Positions 53,888-63,324 of a stretch of DNA of 64,000 bases are shown here, piece after piece. This DNA is from Bremia lactucae (taxonomy: Eukaryota; Oomycota; Peronosporomycetes; Peronosporales; Peronosporaceae): positions 6,606,179 to 6,670,178 of the forward strand of contig NC_090619.1 in the NCBI RefSeq assembly GCF_004359215.1. The letters are read 5' to 3'. The notes beneath the pieces are model-generated. The model worked only from the letters and a program-made list of their open reading frames with translations, did no database searches and was not told where the DNA came from. The stretch's first letter is position 1. Each line of letters opens with the position of its first letter. Made by a program: the position numbers and the translations under genes.

Positions 53888-56800
53888 TTGACCGTAAATG
53901 CCCTGGCGAACCGCCGAAGCATTTTTAGGTCAAACCCTTCTAATGCACGTGAAGCGACACGTAAACGTTCGCTGGATAAGAAAGTTGAGTTACCTAACTT
54001 CTTGTCGAATGTCAAATTAGACACCGTGTCTTGTATAGAACCAATACATGCTGGAAAATTCGGGGACGTGAATGTCCCGGCCTCTAAGAGGTGTATTGTC
54101 TCCACTCCAAGACAGGATGGACACGAAGCGAGTATACCCTCACAATGCGATACGAGTGAGCAGTTACACACGCTTGTAAATGGTGTAACCGGTAATATTG
54201 AGGGGAAGGGGAGTTAGCCTTGCGGCAATCCCTTCGTTACATGCTCTTCTAGAGCTAGACGAAATGTCTATTGATGAGTGCGGTCGAGCCTTAAAGGCTG
54301 GTGACTTATCTGAAATGGTGGCCATTCTACCTATGGTTGAGTTAAACGCATCGTCACTTCTAGACGAAGCTGTCCTGGATGACACAACAGCTGCACTTAG
54401 CGCGCGAAAGGGGTCATCGATCCTTAAAGATCTTACAAATCCCTTTTATTCCTTGATTAGGAATTCCAAGATGTGGTATGTAATAATTTACCATCTGTTT
54501 TACCTCCGGATAAAGGTGTTCGTCATGAAATTGACTTGGTTCCGGGAACCAAATACTGTGTCACAAGACAATGGCCTTTACCAAAAGAGCAGTGTGACGT
54601 CATTGACGATTTCTTCCGTGCTAAGCACGAGGCTGGAATTGTACGAGAAAGCAAATCTCCTCATTTGACACCGACATTTTGTGTCAAAAAGCCAAATAGT
54701 AAATGGCGCATTGTATATGCTTATAATAAACTTAATGCTGTCACTATACCAGCACAAATTCCCATTCCTAGAAAGGATGATATTCAAAACAATATGGTGG
54801 GACGTACAATGTACAGTGCACTAGACTTAGTCGATGGTTACTACTAAATCCTCACGCGAGCTAGCGATATCCGCTCACAGCGGTTAGCACCCCAAGCGGT
54901 ATGTTATGGGAGTGGCTGGTTATGCCACAAGGGCTTTCCAACGCCCCGGCAACATTTGATTGTCTAGTGAAGCAACTGTTTCGCCCTCATCGAGGTATTC
55001 ACATACTTATTTCGACGATATTTTTGTCCATAGTCGTACAGAGCAGGGTGGGTCGGATATGGAAAACCAAATAAATCATTTGCGAGCAGTGCTCGAGTGT
55101 ATGCGAGCAAATAAATTGTATGCCAATGCATCTAAATGCATTTTTGGCGCAGACGAAATTCCTTTTTTTCGGATGCTTCATTGGAAAGCGAGGCCTTAGA
55201 GCGGATCCCGCTAAGGTAAAAGCCATAGTAGATTGGCCGGTCCCTAAAACCAAAATGATTTGCGTAAGTGGTTGGGTCTCGCCAGTTATTTCACAAATAC
55301 AGCGAAAATTACGCTGATATGGCTAGGCCATTATCTAATCTCTTTAAAAAGGATACAGAATGGTGCAGGACTTTAACCGAACATAATGCTTTTCGAGCAG
55401 TTAAGGATAGTCTTATCCATGCCCTGATCCTGGCACTGCCAAATCCAAATTGGCCATTCAGTGTCGTCTGTGACGCATCGGATTTTGCCATTGGTTGTGC
55501 TCTGTTACAAACAGATGTTGATGGGTGTGAACGTGAACGTGCTATTCCGTTCGAGTCTTAACAGCTTAAAGCTGCGGAAAAGAACTACCCAGTACATGAC
55601 AAATAGTTACCTGCTATGAAGTATGCTCTCGTCACATTTAGAGTTCATCTGCTCGGCTCTAAGCCGTTTGTGATATATACAGATCACGCGTCATTACGCA
55701 CGGCGACTAAGCCGCCCCATCTCACAGAGAATGGCCCGATGGCTATCCTTTTTCGCGGAATACAACTTCGATGTGAAGTATAAACCCGGCAAGCAGAATG
55801 CTTTGGCCGATGCGTTATCACGCAGCCGGATTATGAGCTTTCTCATTTAACGACTATCTCGTCGCCTATTCCTGAATTAATCCGTTCGGCTTACGCCAAG
55901 GATGAACAGTGTGTAGCTCTGCTACGAGCTTTAAAGAACTCGGATTCAGGTATTAAATTGCCGGCACGTTTGCGTGCAAGGTTACATCGATTTTCTATCG
56001 ACAACAACCTGTTGCTTTATTGCACAGACATCGCGCACCCTCCGCGTGTCGTTGTCCCTCATGATGAAAATTTGAAGTACGAATTCTCCATGAGGCACAC
56101 GATACTGTCCTTGGTGGTCATCTCGGTAGGGAAAAGACCTACGGCTCTATAAGCCAGAGTTATTGGTGGCCCAAACTTTATAAATGGGTCAGCATATATT
56201 TTCGCACATGCGAAACATGCCAACGGGTTAAACCCTCGGCGCATGCTGCTGCGCCACTGGCGAGTCTTCCCGTCCCCATAGGTTGCTTGGAGTCTATTAG
56301 TATGGATTTTGTTTTTGGTCTGCCGAAAGATTCAGCCGGTAACTCCGGCAAGTGGTCTTTGTTGACCGACTGAGCAAAATTGCTCATTGAGCGGCGGTGC
56401 CAGATTCCATTGATGATGAAGGTATAGCAAGGCTGTTTATTGATCGCGTGTTTCGACAACACGGTTTGCCAGTGGCAATTGTCTTTGGTCGGGACCTCCG
56501 TTTCACGGGTAAATTCTGAAATTTAAATTTCCGAGTGCTTGGAACCAGATTGAATTTGTTCACTGCGGACCATCCGCAGACCGATGGTCAAACTGAACGT
56601 GCCAATCGCGTCATTGAAGTTGTTTAACGTAGCATGTGTGCTCATACACCAAAGCGCTGGAGCTCAATGCTCCCAGTGATGGAGTTTGCGTTAAATAACG
56701 CTGTTCATGCCTCTACAGGCTTTACTCCTTTCTATGTCAACGGCCTCACCCACGCGCTCAATTACGGATACCACTGCGTGGCTCAGGGCTTGGTGGGGGA

Positions 56801-57524
56801 GAATTAGCCGATAGGCTTGCTGATATCAGCACTTTTACCGTTCGGAAACAAGTAAGCGAGTTTATCGCGACGCGATTTAGTGTTTTTAAGACATGTGAAG
56901 AGTACGATGGCTGATAGCCAAGACAAACAAGAAGAACAAGCAGATGCCAGAGGCCAGAAGCTGTATTAATTCTGGTATCGTCGGAGACCGATTTTATGTA
57001 ACGCTAAAAACGTACCTACTAACTTGGTTTCCGCGGTCTTCAAGACCAAATTGCGCCCGCGCTTTATCAGACCATTTACGGTCGTGGCCAAGAAGGGCCT
57101 AGCTTACACATTAAATCCTCCTAGCAAGCTGCATAAACACCCAGTGTTTTGCGTTGGCTTGCTTAAGCCATATCGAGCCCCTTTTCACGTGGACTTAAAG
57201 GTGCTTGCGCCGAGACAGGTGGTCGTGCCGCAGATTGCTGCATCCTCATCAAGATAGCCAGCTGGCTCTCTAAACGAGGTTGCTGACGATTCAGCAGCGA
57301 TAGACGGTTATAAACCGCCTCAAGGAGCTCTCAACCCAAGCAAGGACCACACGAAGAAGTTGCACTCGTACCGCAGAGCATCAAATGCTTCCACCGAAAT
57401 TTCGGCCTCTTCCTGCCCTGCTTGATGCGCGGGGGAACCTTCAGTTTCATGTGGAGAAACTCTTAAAACGACATCGTCATAAGGGCCAATACCAGTATCT
57501 GGTAAAGTGGCTAGGTTACCCCGC
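53888..57524 (+). pseudogene. chromovirus pol (RT, RNase H, integrase, partial chromodomain)
   Basis: Linker 53888-54420 (KRSLDKKVELPNFLSNVKLD; LLELDEMSIDECGRAL). RT starts near 54480 (LVPGTKYCVTRQWPLPKEQC, FCVKKPNSKWRIVYAYNKLN) and has a TAA at 54846 directly after LVDGYY where a Q codon is expected. YFDDIFVHS follows near 55010 in another frame. RNase H: CDASDFAIGCALLQTD (55471-55518), then HASLRTATKPPHL broken near 55690. Integrase: AHPPRVVVPHDENLKYEF in 55958-56152, then FRHTCETCQRVKPS-like zinc-binding residues near 56200, TADHPQTDGQTERANRVIEV near 56570 and the C-terminal LRPRFIRPFTVVAKKGLAYT at 57050. Chromodomain: FHVEKLLKRHRHKGQYQYLV then KWLGYP at 57440-57520, cut by the LTR. RT copies RNA into DNA, integrase inserts it, and chromodomains target chromatin; this copy can do none unaided. 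Confidence 0.85.
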
Positions 57525-57957
57525 TGTGGGTGTATCGTTACACAATTAACACTTAAAGGTTGTTAATTAATATAGTATCTTAAAGATAGATAATATTTGG
57601 AGAATATTACTTTCCATAGTAATGTTCTAAAAGCTTATCCAATGGTAGATTTAGACCATGTTATCTACTTTCTCCGCGGTCCAGTCAGCGCAGGACGCGC
57701 GCAAAGAGAAAGACAGATTAGACTTTATTACATGTTTTATATTAGTTTATAATTAAGTCAGTATTAAGTCAATAGAACAAAAGAACTTAATTATATGAAT
57801 ACAGTTTTTAATTTACCATCTTTAAAGCAAGTATTTCCAAGAGAGACTTCCTTTGCACGTACTAGTGTACGTGAAGTGACGTGAGGCACCATTTGCACTG
57901 AGGCAGTACGAAGTGGACTTGTACTATAGCAACACAAGTAAGCAGTGCCCCGTTACA
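57525..57957 (+). repeat. 5' LTR of the inserted gypsy element
   Basis: 433 bp, from TGTGGGTGTATCGTTACA to GTGCCCCGTTACA, followed by CCTGGTAGCACTTT. Compared with 61500 and 62217 it lacks five bases near its start (AACGG). It shares the long AT-rich body and the ACGTACTAGTGTACGT palindrome near 57857 with the third LTR. Confidence 0.85.
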
Positions 57958-58006
57958 CCTGGTAGCACTTTATAGTCCGTCCAAGGACCACGGTATCATC
58001 ATCTAA

Positions 58007-58932
58007 ATGGACATGTTAGATGATAATGGAAATACGCTTCACGTTTCACGCGATAGCTACTTCTTTCTAAGTGACATAGAAAGGAATGCGGTCGAACGAA
58101 TGAGTTCGACCGTAGAGAACGATGTCATCTTGGCCATGCTGTCCGATTCGGACAGAGGTGCCCTCCGTTCAGCCATCGCCAAGCTCATACAACATGAACT
58201 TGACGAGGCGAAGGAGAAGGTAGCCTTGCTGAATCAGCAAGGCTCTCGACAGGTAGAACTGTTGAGGTTACAACAGGTACAGACCCCTGTACCTGGGATG
58301 ACGCAAACGCGTCGTCCCGAAACCTTAAAGATTGACATCTCTAAGAATAGGGGAGTCGAAGAAGACTCCCTCTTGAGATTGTTTGTCGAGTTAGACGATG
58401 CCATAAGGGCACGTCACATCGTCGACGAGCAAATGCAAGTCGCATTCGCTCAATGAAATTTGGCAGGTCGTACCAAAACTTGGGGATGGGCCTTAAGTTG
58501 CGCGAACCATACGTCTTCGGGTCGCTAGAGGCTTTTAAAGCCCGGCTCAAACAGACGTTTGAACCGCCAAGGGCTGAGTTCAGAGCTCGTTCAGAGCTTC
58601 TGAAACGCAAGCAAGGCAAGCGTGATGTTCACGCATATGCCCAGCACATACGACTCTTAGCGAGTTGTATAACAAATATTCCAGTCCATGAACACACGTT
58701 GATTACGGTGTTCATGCAAGGTGTTACGGATGGTCCCGTAAAGACCCACCTGTTCCGCTTGGAACTGGATAAGCTTGAAGAAGCAAAACAGGAGGACTTT
58801 AGCTTGAGACAGGCTCAAGCTAGTTCGTCATCGTATCGTCCTCCAAGAAGACACGAGTTAGGAGTTCCAGAGCCCATGGACCTCTCTTACGTCGAAAGCG
58901 AGAGACCTCGCTTTTCGATCAATAAGCGATAG
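58007..58932 (+). pseudogene. gypsy gag with stop and one-base deletion
   Basis: The first frame (58007-58456, MDMLDDNGNTLHVSRDSYFF) ends in TGA after QVAFAQ. Without that stop the frame would continue NLAGRTKTWG, but one T is missing near 58485 relative to 63174, so reading moves to GLKLREPYVFGSLEAFKARL and QTFEPPRAEFRARSELLKRK (58480-58630). It goes on to MDLSYVESERPRF (58876) and a zinc-knuckle remnant CHRCKN then GHYAQD near 58940. Gag would form the particle shell. The family is shared with 62696 and 18750-19925. An ATGA overlap at 58453 joins the two frames, but I consider this chance. Confidence 0.8.
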
Positions 58933-59289
58933 CAGAACTGCCATCGCTGCAAAAATTAGGACACTACGCTCAAGACTGAAGTGCCCCACGCCCAGTACCG
59001 AGAGGTACTGAACGTAATAATGGACCGAATGCCAAAAAGGGCAACAGTCGCGGGTCGGACGTTGTTGCGAAATCGCAACAGCGAGGCGGGCCGCCAAAAA
59101 AACGGTCGGGGTCAGTCGTCTTTACCCACGATGCACCTAAGATGTGGTATTTCGCTTGCTGCGATTATACGCTTCCTCCGCGTACGATCGAATCGCGGTC
59201 AACGCTAACATGAGCCAACAGGAGAGGAACCGCAAAAAAATCCGTTTTTTTGGGTTTTACTTCTTTTCGATATCTTAATTTAATTTTAA

Positions 59290-59620
59290 TAAATTCCATT
59301 TTTTCGATAAGCGTGTAGTCACTAATGTGGGTAGCTGTAAACTACTACCCAAGTTCATTGGTCCTTTCCATGTACTGCGGTGCAAAGGCAATGCGTACAC
59401 AATAGAATTGCCACGTAGAATGCGATCGCATCCTGCGTTTTACGTTGGCCGGCTCCGCCCGTACCATCAGTACGCGGCTTCTTTCGAGGACGGATTTGAC
59501 CACCCTTTTCAAGAATCCCCAAAAGATTCTTGTGATCGCAAACCAGATTATCATGTTGAATCGGAGATTCTCATGTCGAGTCCGAAGATCCTCGACACCG
59601 CGATGAGCAGACGATAGCTT
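59290..59620 (+). pseudogene. gypsy integrase C-terminal fragment
   Basis: KLLPKFIGPFHVLRCKGNAY followed by TIELPRRMRSHPAFYVGRLR is the GPF/Y-type C-terminal module of Ty3/gypsy integrases, ending in RPYHQY. It begins abruptly downstream of gag debris, so the intervening pol genes were deleted. Confidence 0.85.
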
Positions 59621-61383
59621 ATCACGAAGGGCGTGATACTTCCGTTCGTACTCCAACATTGAGTACGCACTATATCGAACGGTTTTACAACTGTTCGATA
59701 GAGTGAGCTTGCACCGTCTGCTCCAACGAGTGACGCTTACCGCGCTCGTGTTCAAGACCCTCCTCCAATACATGGAGGTAGCGGTCGAGTTTGTCGATCT
59801 TCGACATTAGATCCGACACACGGTTCGGATCTAATTTTCCCTCCTCCACCACAACCATTGATTAACCTTCACATGACAGCTGGGAGCCTCGTTCCCAGCT
59901 GGTTGCTGACGTTGAGGGCCTCGTTCGTCAGTATGACGAGACCCATCTGATGGGTTCAGAAGGACCATCATAAAACACGCGCCCCTGGCGCTTGTAAATC
60001 GATTGCAAACGTCAATCGCATCCCGCATCTCAATAGAGATGCGAGCCCTTCCCCAGGGCGAAGAAAAGGAATAGACATCCCCTTTTACCCTCTCCGATTT
60101 GTCAACAAAACACGGACAGGGATCGCCCCACGTGAGGCATGAAAGTCCTGCCTCACGCGGTAACCGATGCAATTTATACCTTGCACCGGTTGGAGTTCGC
60201 TTCTCAGAGTTAACGCGATTCGCGTAAAGTTATTGAAACCAGGCTTCGCGTCCAATGTCTTTGACATTGCGAATGAACGCGCTCCAGGCTTGCATAAGCG
60301 ATACTTTATCTCGCTTATTGTTGCCACTAAATCATCGATGCTTAAGAAAAGCATCGACATAAAAATCTTCCTCAGCGCGAAAGCTCTTTGCGTTGGGATC
60401 AAAACCATGTAGCTTTGTCGCAATAAATAAGGGATATTTGACGGCTAGCGTCATTCGTGAAGGCGGCTAGCGTCACTTGTTACGCGAGGCATCTAGACAG
60501 ATACGCTCGCAATACATATTAGTGTTATCTACAGAGATGACATTTTATGATTGGGTAAAATAAGTATTTATATTTAAGCGAGTAAATATAAATCAGTCTG
60601 AAAACTACTTTCTACTTAGTAAGTGCGCACGAGGAGCCGGATTACCGCTCCCGTGGCACTTTACTAGAGTACTTAGCTCGTTGAGTGAGGTCGCAAAAAG
60701 GCGCCCATCACAACTACCCCACTGTACGCACAGCGCGAAAATTCTTCGCGCTAGGACCAAGGCCATGTAGCTTTGTCGCAATAAATAAGGGATATTTATT
60801 GTGAGGAGTAGTCTCTCCAGACAAGCTATCAATTAGCTGTTCAAGCAAATGCCGCGGCTCTTCTCAGGGGCAAGACGAGACATTTAGTATCTACGATCAC
60901 CTGAGTAGTACCTACTGAAGCAGGGGTACCCCAAGAACTTTTATTTCGATGGCTTACGCCATCGTCATCATCACGCACAGAAATATGTGCGGGTGACGGG
61001 ACGGGAGACGGTGCTGGCGATGAGGAATCATCCTCATTATCGGAACCGAACATGCTGTAGCGAATGCTACCAGCACGTTTACCCGAATGAGCCCCCTCAT
61101 TAGAAGGCTCATAGTCAGCTGCCTGACGATGATCGAGCGACTGTTCTGTCCTCCCCGAGTCGGCCATTTCGTCCGACTCGCATTCGTCTTCAACCTCCAA
61201 AGAATGGTCGCATTCACGTAGTGTATCACCACGTGCACCCGCAACATTTACAGTTGCGGGAGAAGATGACACTACGGCAGACGTTCCATCTGCCGCAAAA
61301 GAAAATAATGCGTCGCCCGCGGCTGCATGAACCGCAGCCGAAGGTGCCGCACTATTCGCATTCCGCATGGACTTGTTAATCAT
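59345..61383 (-). pseudogene. antisense ORF family inside the gypsy element
   Basis: From an ATG at 61383 the minus strand is open for 180 codons: an alanine-rich start (SAAPSAAVHAAAGDALFSFA), an acidic region (DNEDDSSSPAPSPVPSP) and a polar end with a stop at 60841. Further down, in broken frames, follow AFIRNVKDIGREAWF (about 60270), QSIYKRQGRVFYDGPS (about 59960-60000) and a coiled coil (KIDKLDRYLHVLEEGLEHER, about 59740-59800). The same order, in sense, occurs at 14226-15960. I find no known domain. It lies between integrase and 3' LTR on the opposite strand. Antisense extra genes at this place are described in some plant gypsy elements. It could also be a nested element's gag. Confidence 0.55.
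60373..60797. repeat. pair of 67-bp direct repeats, 358 bp apart
   Basis: 60373-60439 and 60731-60797 share AGCGCGAAA at the left and then 34 identical bases ending ATAAATAAGGGATATTT. They lie within the antisense ORF region, so a segment of it was duplicated. Confidence 0.8.
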
Positions 61384-61499
61384 GCGATAGACTTAAAATG
61401 ATGATTTTGACCAATCAACATCGTTTTTAATTAAGTGGTCTCATAATGACCACTCTATCCAATGACAGTCAGAGTAATTGTCGTTTAAGGGAGGAGTGA

Positions 61500-61934
61500 T
61501 GTAACGGGGTGTATTGTTACATGAAATTAACATTTGAAGGCTGTTAATTAATAAATTATCAATAAGGTAAATAACATTTGGAGAATATTACTTTACATGG
61601 TAATATTCTAAAAGCTTATCCATGGCAAATATATACCATTATATCTGCTTTCTCCGCGGTCCAGTCAGCGCTGAACGCGCACAAAGAGAAAGACGGATAA
61701 GACTTTATTTTATGTTTTGTATGAGTTTATAATTAAATTAGTATTTAATAGATACAAACAGAAGAACTTAATTATATTAAATACAGTTTTTAATTAACCC
61801 TCTTATAGCAAGTATTTTAAAGAGAGTCTTTCTCTGAGTTTAGGTGAAGTGACGTGAGGCACCACTCGCACTGCCTCAGTGCGAGTGGTGCCTCACGTCA
61901 CTGAAGCAGTACAAGTCAGTAGTGCCCCGTTACA
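61500..61934 (+). repeat. 3' LTR of the inserted gypsy element, with palindrome
   Basis: 435 bp, TGTAACGGGGTGTATTG to GTGCCCCGTTACA, preceded by a purine tract. At 61848-61902 a 26-bp perfect palindrome with a 3-nt loop is present that the other LTRs do not have. LTR differences from 57525-57957 are frequent, so the insertion is not recent or the LTRs were exchanged. Confidence 0.85.
61848..61902. repeat. perfect 26-bp palindrome within an LTR
   Basis: 61848-61873 and 61877-61902 are exact reverse complements separated by CCT. The left arm starts AGTGACGTGAGGC; the same single arm occurs unduplicated near 57877 in the 5' LTR, so the right arm was added by an inverted duplication. Confidence 0.9.
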
Positions 61935-62216
61935 GTGATGAGGTCATTTAAAACCATATTATATACTTTAAAATGAAAGGAACTCTCGAACTCCGGTGGG
62001 GATAATAAAAGCTCCGGTGGTGATGTCTCCCTTTAAAAATTATCGTATCGAAGAAAGACAAAATGGGAGCTTGGCAATCTTACATCTTGCTTTCCATAGA
62101 CCAGAAACAAATTTTATCTTACAAAGTTGAGCATTTTGCACTACAATCGAGTTTGATGTGACAACATGGTGCTTAAGTTTGCTAAAGTTTCCTCAAAGTC
62201 TCGTTCGGACGTATCG
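61935..62216. other. spacer between two gypsy elements
   Basis: Contains the small repeat 61955-62040 shared with 28575-28640, including a short internal duplication of GCTCCGGTGG-type sequence. No coding frame. Confidence 0.5.
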
Positions 62217-62645
62217 TGTAACGGGGTGTATCGTTACATGAATTTAACACTTAAAGGTTGTTAATTAAAATATTATCTAAAGGTAGATAATATTTGGAGG
62301 ATATTACTTTATATAGTAATGATCAGAATTCTTATCCATAAATAGGTATAGGCCATTAATTATATCTATTTATCCCGCGGACTTATCAACTGTAGATGTA
62401 AACAAAAGAGAGACACAGATACGATAAGATAAGATTTCAATTGCATGTTTAGTATTAGTTCATAATTAAGTTAGAGTTAACAGATAGAAAGAAGAGATAC
62501 TTAATTGTATTAAACAGTTTTCATTTAACCCTCTTTAAGCTAGTTGCCTTGAAGAGAAGTCTTCCTCTGCACGTACTAGTGTACGTGAAATAACGTAAGG
62601 CATTACTCGCAACTGAAGCAGTACAAGTCGTAGTGCCCCATTACA
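62217..62645 (+). repeat. 5' LTR of the third gypsy element
   Basis: 429 bp, TGTAACGGGGTGTATCG to GTGCCCCATTACA, followed by CCTGGTAGCACTTTGCAGTC. It has the full start that is shortened at 57525 and lacks the palindrome of 61848. Confidence 0.85.
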
Positions 62646-62695
62646 CCTGGTAGCACTTTGCAGTCCGTCCAAGGGCCTCAATTTTTTCATCTAAC

Positions 62696-63322
62696 ATGGA
62701 CATGTTAGATGATAGTGGGAATACGCATCACGTTTCTCGTGAAAGCTACTCCTTTCTAAGTGACAAAGAAAGGAGTGCGGTCGAACGAATGAGTACGACC
62801 GTAGAGAACGATGCCATCTTGGCCATGCTGTCCAATTTGGACAGAGATGCCCTCGATTCAGCCATCGCCAAGCTCATACAACATGAACTTGACGAGGCGA
62901 AGGAGAAGGTAGCCTTGCTGAATCAGCAAGGCTTTCGACAGGTAGAACTGTTGAGGTTACAACAGGTACAGACCCCTGTACCTGGGATGACGCAAACGCG
63001 TCGTCCCGAAACCTTAAAGATTGACATCTCTAAGAATAGGGGAGTCGAAGAAGACTCCCTCTTGAGATTGTTTGTCGAGTTAGACGATGCCATAAGGGCA
63101 CGTCACATCGTCGACGAGCAAATGCAAGTCGCATTCGCTCAATGAAATTTGGCAGGTCGTACCAAAACTTGGGGATTGGGCCTTAAGTTGCGCGAACCAT
63201 ACGTCTTCGGGTCGCTAGAGGCTTTTAAAGCCCGGCTCAAACAGACGTTTGAACCGCCAAGGGCTGAGTTCAGAGCTCGTTCATAGCTTCTGAAACGCAA
63301 GCAAGGCAAGCGTGATGTTCAC
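62696..63322 (+). pseudogene. gypsy gag, one premature stop, 3' deleted
   Basis: Starts MDMLDDSGNTHHVSRESYSF. The same TGA as in the second element ends the frame at 63143-63145, but here the frame continues without a shift (NLAGRTKTWGLGLKLREPYV), with a second stop at about 63285 (RARS then TAG). At KQGKRDVHD it is fused to RT sequence. Two copies sharing the TGA suggests it was in their common source. Confidence 0.8.
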
Positions 63323-63324
63323 GA

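Larger units (their letters stand above)
51591..57524 (+). mobile_element. chromovirus internal region, interrupted at its chromodomain
   Basis: Primer site at 51591, gag from 51651, protease 52947-53474, tandem-repeat linker, RT, RNase H, integrase and chromodomain up to 57524. There the second-family LTR begins. The rest of the chromodomain and the 3' LTR do not reappear after 61934. This is the most complete chromovirus of the window. Confidence 0.8.
57525..61934 (+). mobile_element. gypsy element, second family, internally deleted
   Basis: LTR 57525-57957, primer site CCTGGTAGCACTT, gag 58007-58930, then directly integrase C-terminus 59300-59620, an antisense ORF region 59345-61383, a purine tract GGGAGGAGTGA at 61489-61499, and LTR 61500-61934. 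Protease, RT, RNase H and most of integrase are missing. The element lies inside the chromodomain of the chromovirus, so it is the younger insertion. No target-site duplication is evident. Confidence 0.8.

Noticed and set aside
58453..58456. ATGA overlap as a deliberate stop-start between two gag frames
   Set aside because: The sister copy at 63142 keeps the frame beyond the TGA, so the frame change in this copy is due to a missing base rather than a conserved coupling.
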